From Haloimpatiens massiliensis (GTDB lineage Bacteria > Bacillota > Clostridia > Clostridiales > Clostridiaceae), in the NCBI RefSeq assembly GCF_900184255.1, contig NZ_LT854640.1, positions 1,510,156 through 1,574,155 of the forward strand: a stretch of DNA of 64,000 nucleotides, read 5' to 3'. The position numbers and the translations under genes were made by a program. The notes beneath the pieces were generated by a model. It did not search any database, was not told the DNA's origin, and was given only the letters and a program-made list of their open reading frames with translations. Of this stretch, positions 17,147-26,476 are shown one piece after another. Position 1 is the stretch's first letter. The number at the start of each line of letters is the position of its first letter.

Positions 17147-17875
17147 ATGATTACTATAATGAAACCGAAAAAAAAGGCTATTGAAATGACTGTAGAGGAA
17201 TTGGCAAGATATATTGATCATTCAGTATTGAAGCCAGAGTTTACACAAAATGAGATAAAAAAACATATACAGGATGCCATTAACTTTAAATGTAGAACCG
17301 TTTGTATTAATCCTTCATCATTAGACATTGCAAAGGAAATGACTAATGGAACAGATACAGGTATATGCGTAGTTTGTGATTTCCCTTTTGGAACTTCTAC
17401 AACAGAATCTAAGGTATTACAGGCGAAAGTATGTTGTGAAAAAGGAGTAGAGGAATTAGATATAGTTTCAAATTTTGGATGGATTAAAAGTGGACGTTGG
17501 GATAAAGTAAAAGAAGATATTGAGGCAGTAGTTAATGAATGTCATAAATACAAAACTGCCGTTAAAGTAATATTAGAAACAGATGCATTAACTGAAGAGG
17601 AAATAAAAAAAGCTACAGAAGTTGTTATATCCACTGGAGCTGATTTTGTAAAGACTTCTACAGGATTTTTAACTGGACATGAAAACAAAGGTGCTGCACC
17701 AGAGGTTATAGAATTAATTATGGGTGTAACAAAGGGTCGTTGTAAGATAAAAGGTTCTGGAGCTATTAGAACTAGGGAACATTTTCTAAAATTAATTGAT
17801 ATGGGTATTGACCGTATGGGTATAGGTTATAAATCAACTCCTATTGTACTTGGAATAACTCAAGATAATAAATAA
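17147..17875 (+). CDS. deoC: Deoxyribose-phosphate aldolase
   Basis: 242 residues. DeoC splits 2-deoxy-D-ribose 5-phosphate to glyceraldehyde 3-phosphate and acetaldehyde, the last step of deoxynucleoside breakdown. The TIM-barrel motifs are complete: YIDHSVLKP (about 22-30), the Schiff-base lysine K169 in FVKTSTGF, and the second active lysine in KIKGSGAIRT. ATG at 17147 or at 17159 (residue 5) could be the start; neither has a strong site, while a strong one sits further up (see the leader entry). It is a single gene, with no deoxynucleoside phosphorylase or phosphopentomutase beside it. Confidence 0.93.
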   Translation: MITIMKPKKKAIEMTVEELARYIDHSVLKPEFTQNEIKKHIQDAINFKCRTVCINPSSLDIAKEMTNGTDTGICVVCDFPFGTSTTESKVLQAKVCCEKGVEELDIVSNFGWIKSGRWDKVKEDIEAVVNECHKYKTAVKVILETDALTEEEIKKATEVVISTGADFVKTSTGFLTGHENKGAAPEVIELIMGVTKGRCKIKGSGAIRTREHFLKLIDMGIDRMGIGYKSTPIVLGITQDNK

Positions 17876-17913
17876 AATAAAGCAACTAAGAAAAAGTGAA
17901 AAAACAATAAAAC

Positions 17914-17994
17914 GATTATCCCACAAAAAGTATTACATTACTTGAATTATGAAATTTCATAATTCCACCACATTGTACCTTTTGTGGGATAATC
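17914..17994. repeat. Family B repeat, short (81-bp) form
   Basis: A near-perfect palindrome from GATTATCCCACAAAA to TTTTGTGGGATAATC, centred on GAAATTTC (17951-17958). The two halves equal the outer 37 or so bases of each end of the 310-bp form at 23424, 55926 and 61212, but the 221-bp interior is absent and only one GAAATTTC remains. It follows deoC and could act as its terminator. Confidence 0.85.
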
Positions 17995-18028
17995 ATTTTA
18001 ATTAAAATACTAGTTTTTATTTAAGTGC

Positions 18029-18075
18029 ATAAGATTTCATTGGAAAATTATTATACCAATGGAGTCTTATTTTTT
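18029..18075 (+). terminator. Hairpin terminator
   Basis: ATAAGATTTCATTGG pairs with CCAATGGAGTCTTAT (one wobble and one mismatch), followed by a T-run. It lies downstream of deoC and the short family B repeat. Confidence 0.8.
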
Positions 18076-18211
18076 ATATTTTAGATATATTTTTGTGTAT
18101 AAGAAAACTAATTTATTATATTTAATATGTAGATTTATGTGTAATTACATTAATTTTAAAAAAAGTATGAATTGTAAATAAAATATTCACAAAAAATTTT
18201 TAATATATATA

Positions 18212-18268
18212 TTGACTAATAGTCATTTTGGAATATAATAATAAGTGTATTAAATGACTATAGGTCAT
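18212..18268 (+). promoter_or_regulatory. Promoter and twin operators of the MmpL operon
   Basis: -35 TTGACT (18212-18217) and -10 TATAAT (18234-18239) are 16 bases apart. Palindrome TGACTAATAGTCA (18213-18225) overlaps the -35, and ATGACTATAGGTCAT (18254-18268) lies just after the start point. Both are TGAC-TA-GTCA type sites like those used by TetR regulators of efflux genes. No regulator gene is adjacent, so the regulator must lie elsewhere. Confidence 0.7.
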
Positions 18269-18376
18269 ATATTAAGAACTGAGCAATTAATAGGAGATGA
18301 TTTATCTATTGCCAACTTTCATAAAAATGGAAATATTACGGTAGATAGCTATCGGATAAATTTAAAAAGGAGATGA
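18254..18376 (+). CDS. Possible 40-aa leader peptide
   Basis: A frame of 40 codons starts with the ATG inside the second operator and ends at TGA 18374-18376, within the ribosome binding site of the MmpL gene. The product (including RTEQLIGDDLSIANFHKNG) looks more protein-like than most chance frames, but there is no binding site before the ATG. It could be the remnant of a longer gene or a chance frame. Family not recognised. Confidence 0.2.
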   Translation: MTIGHILRTEQLIGDDLSIANFHKNGNITVDSYRINLKRR

Positions 18377-18380
18377 AATA

Positions 18381-20474
18381 ATGAAAAAGTTTGGGAGGTT
18401 TATAGCAAAAAACAGGATTTTAGTAGTTGTTATATCTATATTACTTATGTTCCCTGCTCTCTACGGAATGATATCTACAAGGATAAATTATGACTTGCTA
18501 ACTTATTTACCTCAAAACTTAGATTCCATGAAAGGACAAGAAATATTAGATAAGAAGTATTCAGACGCAGCTACTTCTATGCTTATAATTGAAGACATGG
18601 AACCTAAGGATATAGTAAAGATTAAAGAAAAAGTATCCAAGGTAGAGGGAGTAAATAAAGTAATATGGGTAGATGATGTTTTAGATACTACTATCCCAAA
18701 GGAAATACTACCAGATGAAGCTAGAAAGTCTTTTTATAGTGGTAATTCTACAATGCTTATTATTAAGTTTAATGAATCACCATCTTCAGAAAATACGCAA
18801 CAAGCTATAACTGACATAAGAAAATTAACAAATAAGCAATGTTTTTTAAGTGGTATGTCAGCTATAGTTAAGGATACAAAGGATTTAGCAGATAAAGAAA
18901 CTCCATTTTATGTTTTACTAGCAGTTGTATTTTCAGTAATAGTACTTAGTCTTACCATGAAATCAGTAATTATACCATTTATATTTCTATTGGCTATAGG
19001 TATAGCTATACTTTATAATTTTGGAACTAATATATTCTTTGGACAAATATCTTATGTTACGAAAGCACTAGCAGCAGTATTACAACTTGGAGTTACTATG
19101 GACTATTCTATATTCTTACTTCATAGATACGATGAAGAAAGAGAAAAATTAGATGATAAAAATGAGGCTATGGCAGATGCCATATCAAACACTATAGTTT
19201 CTATAACAGGAAGTTCACTTACAACTATAGCAGGATTTTTAGCGCTATGTGTTATGACCCTAGCATTGGGTAAAGATATAGGAATTGTAATGGCTAAGGG
19301 AGTTGTGCTGGGAGTAATTTCTACAGTAACTGTTTTACCAGCGCTTATATTGATATTTGATAAACCAATTCATAGATTTAGCCATAAGACTATTTTACCA
19401 GAGTTTGATAAAGTAGCTAATTTAGTTACGAAGAAATATAAGGCATTTATAGCACTATTTCTTTTATTGTTCATACCAGCAGTGTATGGAAATAACCACA
19501 CAAAGGTTTATTATAATTTAGACGAATCTCTTCCAAAAGATATGGAATCTATAGTGGCTACAAACAAACTTAAAAAAGAATATAATATGACCACTACTCA
19601 CTTTATATTAGTAAATGATAAACTAGAAGGTTATAAAGTTAAAGAAATGGTAGATAAACTTGAAAAAGTAGATGGTATAGAAAAAGTTCTTTCCTATGAT
19701 AAATTTATAGGTTCATCAATACCAGAGAGCTTTATACCAAAAGATATAAGAGATATATTCAAACAAGGTGGATATAATTTAATATTAGCAAATTCAAAAT
19801 ATAAGGCAGCAAGAGATGAAGAAAATGCTCAAATAGATGAAGTTAATAAAATAGTTAAGAGTTATGATAAAGGGGCAATGGTAGCAGGGGAAGGACCACT
19901 TACCAAGGATTTGATAGAAATTGCAGATAAGGACTTTAAACATGTAAGTGTAGTATCCATAGCAGCTATATTTGCCATAATATTAATAATATTTAAGTCT
20001 ATATCAATCCCTATTTTATTAGTTTCAGCTATAGAATTAGCTATATTTATAAATATGGGAATACCATTCTATACAGGAACTACAATACCTTTTATAGCAT
20101 CTATTGTAATAGGTTGTATACAACTTGGAGCTACAGTAGATTATGCAATATTAATGACTACTAGATTTAGAGAAGAAATAAGAAATGGATATGATAGATT
20201 TGAAGCAGGAAAGATAACTGTTAAGGGAACGGCAAAATCTATAGTAACTAGTGGACTTACCTTCTTTGCTGCTACAGCTAGTGTTGGAATAGTATCCAAC
20301 ATGGATTTAATAAAAACATTATGTGGAATGATTGCAAGAGGAGCACTTATAAGTATGGGAGTAATATTATTTATACTTCCATCAATATTGATAGTTTGTG
20401 AGAAATTTATAAATGCCACAACTAGAGGATGGAAAAATACCAAAGAAACAAAGTTAAACGAAAAAATAGCTTAA
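18381..20474 (+). CDS. MMPL-family RND transporter
   Basis: 697 residues in two similar halves, each with one leading membrane segment (RILVVVISILLMFPALYGMI at about 13-32; KAFIALFLLLFIPAVYG at about 354-370), an extracytoplasmic domain of about 140-160 residues, and five further membrane segments. The family motifs are GVTMDYSIFLLHRYDEE in the first half and GATVDYAILMTTRFREE in the second. Proteins of this type export lipids, surfactants or drugs using the proton gradient. ATG at 18381 follows AAAAAGGAGATG. The next gene, 26 bases downstream, is a large secreted coiled-coil protein that probably works with it. Confidence 0.88.
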   Translation: MKKFGRFIAKNRILVVVISILLMFPALYGMISTRINYDLLTYLPQNLDSMKGQEILDKKYSDAATSMLIIEDMEPKDIVKIKEKVSKVEGVNKVIWVDDVLDTTIPKEILPDEARKSFYSGNSTMLIIKFNESPSSENTQQAITDIRKLTNKQCFLSGMSAIVKDTKDLADKETPFYVLLAVVFSVIVLSLTMKSVIIPFIFLLAIGIAILYNFGTNIFFGQISYVTKALAAVLQLGVTMDYSIFLLHRYDEEREKLDDKNEAMADAISNTIVSITGSSLTTIAGFLALCVMTLALGKDIGIVMAKGVVLGVISTVTVLPALILIFDKPIHRFSHKTILPEFDKVANLVTKKYKAFIALFLLLFIPAVYGNNHTKVYYNLDESLPKDMESIVATNKLKKEYNMTTTHFILVNDKLEGYKVKEMVDKLEKVDGIEKVLSYDKFIGSSIPESFIPKDIRDIFKQGGYNLILANSKYKAARDEENAQIDEVNKIVKSYDKGAMVAGEGPLTKDLIEIADKDFKHVSVVSIAAIFAIILIIFKSISIPILLVSAIELAIFINMGIPFYTGTTIPFIASIVIGCIQLGATVDYAILMTTRFREEIRNGYDRFEAGKITVKGTAKSIVTSGLTFFAATASVGIVSNMDLIKTLCGMIARGALISMGVILFILPSILIVCEKFINATTRGWKNTKETKLNEKIA

Positions 20475-20500
20475 ATTATAGAGGAAAAGAGGGGATCATA

Positions 20501-23251
20501 TTGAAAAAAAGTATGTCAAAAAAAGTTATAAGTTTAGTTATGATAGGAACAATTCTAAGTTCTAATGCTGTTTATGCAAAGGACTTAATTCAAAAAGACG
20601 AATCCGTATATGTAACTTTAGGGGTAGAAGGAGAAGTTAAAGAAAAGATAGTAAGTGACTGGTTACACAGAGATGATGTGAACGGAAATATAGAAGATAA
20701 GACAACTTTAAAAGATATAAAAAATGTAAAGGGTGAAGAAAAACCTGATATAGAAGGGGATAAACTTACTTGGAATACGGATAAAAAGGATATATTTTAT
20801 CAAGGAAAGACAGATAAGGAGCTTCCAATAAAGGTTTCTATAAAATATGAATTAGATGGACAGGTAGTTAATCCAAAAGATATAGTAGGAAAGTCAGGAA
20901 AAATAAAAATAAAAGTAAGCTATGAAAACAAAGCATATAAAACTGTAAATGTAAAGGGTGAGGAAAGAAAAATATATACTCCTTTCACCACTGCTACTAT
21001 AGTTAATTTGCCAATGGATAAGTTTTCAGATGTAAAGGTAAATAGCGGAGAGGTTGTTTCTGATGGAAACAATCAAGTTATAACTTTTATAGCCTTACCA
21101 GGATTAAAAGAAAGCCTAAGTATAAATAAAGATGTAGAAGACCTAATAGATTTAAAAGGCAGCTTAGAAATAACATCAGAAGTGAAGAATTTTGAGATGG
21201 GACCTATTATGATGACAGCAACACCTAAGATTCCAGAAGTTAAGGAATTTAGCGACGCTAAAAACTTGGATGAACTTTTTGAAGGATTAGATAAACTAAA
21301 AGATGCAAGCACACAACTAGAAGATGGCAGCTTTAAATTAAAAGATGGCAGCCAAAAGTTAAAAGATGGACTTAATAAGGCTAATGATAAGGTAAGTGGT
21401 GTGAAAGGCATGATGGGTAAGGAGCAGGATAAAATTGCTCTTATAAAATCCCAAAAGAATGTAGAAAAAGAAAGAAAACTTATAAATCATGCTTTCTTTG
21501 CGAAAGATTTAGATACATCATTACTAGATTTAGCAGAGGTATTTGGAAATCCTACGATTCAACAATTACTAGATAAATCTATGAAGGACTATAAGGCTTT
21601 AAATATTAATTCTATAATGCAGCTTCCAAGTGTTAAGGAATTAATGAAAGAGCAAAACTTAAATAATATGGATAAGCTTATGAGTGATGCGGATAAATTA
21701 TCTAAAGTAGATGCAGAAAAACTTCAACCTTTGATGGGTGTTTTACAGTACTCAGATAATTTAGTAAAACTAGCAACTGATGCATCTAAACTTTACGGAG
21801 GTATTGATATTTCAAAAATAGACCCACTTATAAAATTAGCCTTAAATAAAGATGCTATTTTAAAAATGGCAAAGGATGCAGATGATTTAGCAACTGTTTT
21901 AAAATCTGAGAAATTGAAACCTATTATGGGACTTATTGGACAGAAGGATAAAGTAGCAGGAATAGTAGGGGCTAGTTCTGAATTATCTAAAATAGACTTG
22001 GCTAGTATGAAAAAGTTTTTAGATGCACAAAGTGCAGGATCAGCGCAATTCATAGAAACTACAGAATTCCTGCAAAATGTAGATAATGTAAATAAATTAA
22101 AAGGCGACGTTATGGCTAATACTTCTTTAAGCCCTGAAGAAAAGAAACATCTAATAACTCTTATAGAAGCTTCTATTTCTATGCGTAAAGGAATGATTAA
22201 TTCATCAGCTGAAATGAAAAATATATCTGATAGTTTAACAACATTGACTGGATTACAAGCAAATTTTAAAGATATAAAGTCATTATTACCAGGACTTTCA
22301 GATAGCATGAATTATGTAACTTCCACTGTAATGCCTAAAGCTAATGGAATGTTTAAGGAGATTCAAGGAATAACTCCATTAGTACAAGGTGTAGAGGAAA
22401 ATGTTAAATATGTTTATGGTTTAATGCCAAAAGTAATGGAATTTAGTGCTGAACTTAATAAAGATGAAAATAAAAAGGCCATAGAAGCAGCTCAAAAGGC
22501 ATTAAATCCTGAAACTTTAGCTTATATTAAAGAACTGGAACCAATGTTATCATCTATGCAGACTGATCTAAAGACTAATGAGGATAACATAAAAAATATT
22601 AAATTGGCAATGAATGCAATGAATGCCAATGGTGGTTTAAAAGGTACTATAGATAAGATAGATAATTTACAAAAGGACATAGAAACAGCTAAGCCAATAA
22701 TAAATAAAATAGAGAAGAGCTTAACTGCAGAGCAAATCAATCAAATTAAAAATTCACCAGAACTAATAAGCAAATTAAAGAGTATGCAGAGAGATTTAAA
22801 AGATAGTGAAAAAATATTAGAAGTAATGCAAAGTGCATTAGAACAAAAGAATGTGGAGCAAGCTAGAAGTTTAATAAATGCTTTACCACAGTTATCTAAT
22901 GGAGTACAACAATTGGCAGATGGTTCTAATCAATTATATGATGGATTAGATACATTATCTGCTGGTATGAAGAAATTTAACGATGAAGGTATAAATAAAT
23001 TATATTCCCAAATAAAAGGAAAGACACCAGATGTAGAAAAACTAATAGATATAAAAGACAATATAGTAGAGTTATCTAATGAATATGAAAGCTTTACAGG
23101 AGTTACAGAGGGTATGGAAGGAAAAGTTAAGTTTGTAATGAAAACAGATGAAATCAAGCTTCCAGAGAAAAAAGAAGAGGTTAAAAAAGAAGATAAAAAA
23201 GAAAAAGGTGGATTTATAGCTTGGATAAAGAACTTGTTCCACATTAAATAA
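20501..23251 (+). CDS. Large secreted coiled-coil protein, partner of the MMPL exporter (YhgE/Pip-like heptads)
   Basis: 916 residues from TTG at 20501, preceded by GAGGGGATC; a longer frame from 20429 overlaps the MMPL gene and lacks a site. An N-terminal signal ends at NAVYA-KD (about residues 1-27). Next is a beta-rich region (about 30-245), then a long helical region (about 260-860) with X-L-x-x-G heptads as in YhgE/Pip proteins: LEDGSFKLKDGSQKLKDG near 270 and VQQLADGSNQLYDGLDTL near 795. The C-terminus is lysine-rich and ends in an amphipathic stretch (GGFIAWIKNLFHIK). No membrane domain follows, unlike full YhgE, so the MMPL protein may supply it. The function is inferred from linkage only. 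Confidence 0.75.
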   Translation: MKKSMSKKVISLVMIGTILSSNAVYAKDLIQKDESVYVTLGVEGEVKEKIVSDWLHRDDVNGNIEDKTTLKDIKNVKGEEKPDIEGDKLTWNTDKKDIFYQGKTDKELPIKVSIKYELDGQVVNPKDIVGKSGKIKIKVSYENKAYKTVNVKGEERKIYTPFTTATIVNLPMDKFSDVKVNSGEVVSDGNNQVITFIALPGLKESLSINKDVEDLIDLKGSLEITSEVKNFEMGPIMMTATPKIPEVKEFSDAKNLDELFEGLDKLKDASTQLEDGSFKLKDGSQKLKDGLNKANDKVSGVKGMMGKEQDKIALIKSQKNVEKERKLINHAFFAKDLDTSLLDLAEVFGNPTIQQLLDKSMKDYKALNINSIMQLPSVKELMKEQNLNNMDKLMSDADKLSKVDAEKLQPLMGVLQYSDNLVKLATDASKLYGGIDISKIDPLIKLALNKDAILKMAKDADDLATVLKSEKLKPIMGLIGQKDKVAGIVGASSELSKIDLASMKKFLDAQSAGSAQFIETTEFLQNVDNVNKLKGDVMANTSLSPEEKKHLITLIEASISMRKGMINSSAEMKNISDSLTTLTGLQANFKDIKSLLPGLSDSMNYVTSTVMPKANGMFKEIQGITPLVQGVEENVKYVYGLMPKVMEFSAELNKDENKKAIEAAQKALNPETLAYIKELEPMLSSMQTDLKTNEDNIKNIKLAMNAMNANGGLKGTIDKIDNLQKDIETAKPIINKIEKSLTAEQINQIKNSPELISKLKSMQRDLKDSEKILEVMQSALEQKNVEQARSLINALPQLSNGVQQLADGSNQLYDGLDTLSAGMKKFNDEGINKLYSQIKGKTPDVEKLIDIKDNIVELSNEYESFTGVTEGMEGKVKFVMKTDEIKLPEKKEEVKKEDKKEKGGFIAWIKNLFHIK

Positions 23252-23327
23252 AAGCTATGTTAATATGAAATAAAAATTCATATAAATGCACCAGAAAAAG
23301 ATTGCTATAAAAAGTAGATTTATAAAT

Positions 23328-23380
23328 AAAAGGCTATGCATATAAGGAGATTTATTCTCTAATCCATGCATGGCTTTTGT
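23328..23380 (+). terminator. Terminator after the MmpL operon
   Basis: AAAGGCTATGCATATAAGGAGA pairs imperfectly with TCTCTAATCCATGCATGGCTTTT, followed by TTGTT. The stem is long and a T-rich tail follows. Confidence 0.7.
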
Positions 23381-23423
23381 TCTATATTCAACTTCCATGT
23401 ATTTTACAATAATTTATTTTTAT

Positions 23424-23734
23424 GATTATCTCACAAAAGGTATTACATTACTTGAATTATGAAATTTCTCTGGAATGACTTGCATAAGAAGCAAATGAAC
23501 TGTTTAAATTTAATTTTAGAAATTCTTCTTTTAGACAGATAAAATTATCGTAAGCCTGGCAAGGACGTCAGGCTAGCGAACCTGAGGCAGGACGCTGAAT
23601 GTGAGTGTTAGATAATTTTATATGGCTAAAAGATTAGAATTTCTTAAATTAAATTTATTGTTCCGAGCTTTTATGCAAGTCATGGAGGAGAAATTTCATA
23701 ATTCCACCGCATTGTACCTTTTTGTTGTTTAATC
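23424..23734. repeat. Family B repeat, full form, copy 1
   Basis: 311 bp, an imperfect palindrome over its whole length. The outer ends match the 81-bp form at 17914. GAAATTTC occurs at 23461-23468 and again at 23690-23697, enclosing a 221-bp inner palindrome that begins with TGACTTGCATAAG and ends with its complement. The centre holds GC-rich small hairpins (AGCCTGGC...). It lies between the MmpL operon and pgi in the same orientation as the copy at 61212. Confidence 0.88.
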
Positions 23735-24040
23735 ATTTTTATGAATTTGTGTATTGAATTTTAACTAATGGGAAAAATAATTCAAAAATACATTATACAA
23801 AGGTTTACATAGCTTGATTTATTTTTATATATAAACTAAAATTTTTATATATAAAGAGTTTTGTTTTAGAGGGAGTTTTGCTCTAGCTGAAAATTATAAA
23901 TAATTTAAAGTGCAAAACTAAATATAAAAACTTTCACGAAGCCACCGTCCATTGTCTCGCTACTAGTTAACATGATGTGAAATTTAAAATTGTGTGTAAA
24001 GATTTAGTTAAATATTAAATAGTTTAATAAATTAAACAGT
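23735..24040. other. Intergenic region before pgi
   Basis: About 300 AT-rich bases with no open frame of note. It contains direct repeats of TTTTTATATATAAA and a short GC-richer patch (CACGAAGCCACCGTCCATTG at about 23937) whose role I cannot name. The pgi promoter must lie here. Confidence 0.4.
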
Positions 24041-24057
24041 TTACAGGAGGCCAAAAC

Positions 24058-25407
24058 ATGATAAAGGGATTAAAATTAGATTTAAGTAAAACAAGTCCTT
24101 ATTTAAAAGAACAGGAAATAATGAATTTACAGCCAATGGTAACAGCTGCTCACCAAATGCTTCATAAGGGTACAGGTGAAGGAAGTGATTTTTTAGGATG
24201 GGTAGAATTGCCACAAAACTACGATAAAGAAGAATTTCAAAGAATAAAAAAAGCTGCATCAAAAATAAGAAGTAATTCAGAAGCATTAATAGTTATAGGT
24301 ATAGGTGGATCATATTTAGGTGCAAGAGCAGCTATAGAAATGTTAAGCCATACATTTAGTAATTCACTAACTAAAGAAAAGAGAAAGAATCCGTTAATAT
24401 TTTATGTAGGTAATAATATAAGTTCTACATACATGGCAGATTTGTTAGAAACTGTAGAAAACATGGACATTTCAGTTAATGTAATATCAAAATCAGGTAC
24501 TACTACAGAGCCAGCTATAGCCTTTAGAATATTTAAAGAGCTTTTAGAAAAGAAATATGGAAAAACTGGAGCTAAAGAAAGAATATTTGCAACTACAGAT
24601 AAGAAAAAAGGAGCACTTAAAACTTTAGCAGATAATGAAGGATATGAAACTTTTGTAGTTCCTGATGATGTAGGAGGAAGATTTTCTGTTTTAACAGCAG
24701 TTGGGCTTTTACCAATAGCAGTAGCTGGAATAGATATAGATGAAATGCTTACAGGAGCTAGAGATGCAAAAGAAAAGTACATTACAGATGACATAAATGA
24801 CAACGAGTGTTATAAGTATGCAGCTGCAAGAAATGCCTTATATAATAAGGGTAAAAAAGTAGAAATGATGATAAATTATGAGCCAGCAGTTCATTACTTT
24901 GGTGAATGGTGGAAACAATTATATGGGGAAAGTGAAGGAAAAGATGGAAAAGGAATATTCCCAGCAGCAGCAGATTTTTCAACAGATCTTCATTCTATGG
25001 GACAATACATTCAAGATGGACTAAGAAACTTATTTGAAACTGTTATAAATGTAGAAAATCCAAGAAAAAATATTCAAATTAAAGCTATTGAAGAGGATTT
25101 AGATGGACTAAATTTCCTTGCAGGAAAACATATGGATTATGTAAATAAGCAAGCATTTAGAGGAACATTACTCGCTCATAATGATGGAGGAGTTCCTAAT
25201 ATAGTTTTAAATGTACCAGAATTAACACCATACTATTTTGGATATATGGTATATTTCTTTGAAAAAGCTTGTGCCATAAGTGGATATTTATTAGGAGTAA
25301 ATCCATTCAATCAACCAGGAGTTGAGGCATACAAGAAAAATATGTTTGCTCTTCTTGGTAAACCAGGCTATGAAGATATGAAAGAAGAACTAGAGAAAAG
25401 ACTTTAA
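24058..25407 (+). CDS. pgi: Glucose-6-phosphate isomerase
   Basis: 449 residues, the usual length in Firmicutes. It interconverts glucose 6-phosphate and fructose 6-phosphate. The sugar-phosphate loops of the SIS folds are present: VIGIGGSYLGARAAIEML (about 81-98) and VISKSGTTTEPAIAF (about 142-156), with the signature region GEWWKQLYGESEGKDGKG (about 281-298). ATG at 24058 follows ACAGGAGGCC, a strong site. It is a single gene. The space after it is filled by a 1-kb nested inverted repeat, so its own terminator is probably the hairpin at 25784 or the repeat itself. Confidence 0.96.
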   Translation: MIKGLKLDLSKTSPYLKEQEIMNLQPMVTAAHQMLHKGTGEGSDFLGWVELPQNYDKEEFQRIKKAASKIRSNSEALIVIGIGGSYLGARAAIEMLSHTFSNSLTKEKRKNPLIFYVGNNISSTYMADLLETVENMDISVNVISKSGTTTEPAIAFRIFKELLEKKYGKTGAKERIFATTDKKKGALKTLADNEGYETFVVPDDVGGRFSVLTAVGLLPIAVAGIDIDEMLTGARDAKEKYITDDINDNECYKYAAARNALYNKGKKVEMMINYEPAVHYFGEWWKQLYGESEGKDGKGIFPAAADFSTDLHSMGQYIQDGLRNLFETVINVENPRKNIQIKAIEEDLDGLNFLAGKHMDYVNKQAFRGTLLAHNDGGVPNIVLNVPELTPYYFGYMVYFFEKACAISGYLLGVNPFNQPGVEAYKKNMFALLGKPGYEDMKEELEKRL

Positions 25408-25475
25408 ATAAGAATATTGTGAAGCAATACATTGAAGAAAAATCTGATTTTAATTCCGTAATAAATGTGTAATTT

Positions 25476-25630
25476 GGGACTGTTCACAATACGCCAAGAA
25501 CTTCTAAATGTCCCACAGTTAAAGACCCTAAAGCTTTCAAACTCACTCGTTCCTCGTTCAAACATGAAAGCTTCTTAACGGTTCTTTAACTGTGAGACAT
25601 AAGAAGTTCTAAGGCTAGTTCAATAGTCCC
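25476..25630. repeat. Family C core palindrome, left copy
   Basis: Runs from GGGACTGTTC to CAATAGTCCC, with arms that pair through ACGCCAAGAACTTCTAA and AGAAGTTCTAAGGCTAG and a centre of AAAGCTTTCAAACTC...CATGAAAGCTT. The bases outside it (AATAAATGTG..., AAAAATCT...) also pair, so the palindrome extends to about 25435-25672. Confidence 0.8.
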
Positions 25631-25783
25631 CAATTCCACATTTATTACTACATTAAAATGAGATTTTTAGTTTAATATGTATGTGGTTTGGGAGGAGAAG
25701 CCTACTAAATGATAATTTTCTTCCGCTATGCTACAGAAAATCTTAATTTAATAAAAAATATATAACTATAATAATCTGATAAT

Positions 25784-25828
25784 AAAAGCTATAATTATTC
25801 CATTAATGGCATAATTATAGCTTTTTCT
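25784..25828 (+). terminator. Hairpin terminator inside family C
   Basis: AAAAGCTATAATTAT pairs with ATAATTATAGCTTTT around CCATTAATGG, followed by Ts. It is symmetrical and could work both ways; it is the first clear terminator after pgi. Confidence 0.8.
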
Positions 25829-26216
25829 TTTAAGCCTTTAAAAATCTTGTATTGTCGACAGCCATCCTAAATATTAAAGCTATGATTTATACAAACTATT
25901 GCCTCACGGCAAAATATATTATATTAACTCTTACCTATTATTGTATTTTCATAATCAATTATTCACTAGTATATAATCAAAGTTAATAATTCTATCTCAC
26001 AATTAATCAAAATAATATTAGTAACTAATATTGTAGATTAAACGAAAGGCTACGCCTAAAAAAGATTATGGGAGCACTTTTATTTATTTTATAAATTAAA
26101 GATTTTCCGTAACGTAGTGGAGGAAAATCATCCTTTAGTAGGCCGTCTCCCCCCATAAATAATGTACGTATGAACCGAAAAATCTGTCTTTAAGGTAACA
26201 ATAAATATATTTTTTT

Positions 26217-26370
26217 AGACTATTGAGCTAGCCTTAGAAATTCTTTGTTTTCAAATTTCAATACCCGTTAAGAAGCTTTCATGTTTGAGCGCCGTTAGAA
26301 GCGAGTTTGAAAGCTTTAGGGAATTGAAATTTGAAAACATTAGAATTTCTTGGCGTACTGCGAACAGTCT
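26217..26370. repeat. Family C core palindrome, right copy (inverted)
   Basis: Runs from AGACTATTGAGCTAGCCTTA to GGCGTACTGCGAACAGTCT. Its reverse complement lines up with 25476-25630: both share CTAAAGCTTTCAAACTC, CAAACATGAAAGCTTCTTAA and CTAAGGCTAG. The two copies differ by many substitutions that often keep the pairing, for instance TTTTCAAATTTCAAT against ATTGAAATTTGAAAA in this copy only. Confidence 0.8.
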
Positions 26371-26476
26371 AATAAAATATATTTATTGTGGACTTAAAGA
26401 CAGATTTTTCTTATGGTACTTGCTTCACAATATATTCTCATTAGGTGTATAATAAATTTAAAAACGAGGTATTTAT

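Larger units (their letters stand above)
25411..26440. repeat. 1-kb nested inverted repeat (family C)
   Basis: The left arm (25411-25757) and right arm (26094-26440) are diverged reverse complements: for example AGAATATTGTGAAGCAA at the left edge and TTGCTTCACAATATATTCT at the right, and AGGAGAAGCCTACTAAATGA against TCCTTTAGTAGGCCGTCTCC near the inner ends. Each arm contains a smaller palindrome (core elements at 25476 and 26217). The 336-bp centre has a terminator and no gene. It may be one element with long terminal repeats or two elements inserted head to head. Confidence 0.8.

Noticed and set aside
20141..23244. Antisense frames of 70-170 codons opposite the MmpL and coiled-coil genes
   Set aside because: They mirror AT-rich codon patterns of the plus-strand genes, lack binding sites and have no family features.
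23930..23975. GC-richer patch before pgi considered as a riboswitch
   Set aside because: The string does not match the conserved cores of any riboswitch class I know, and no long pairing was seen.
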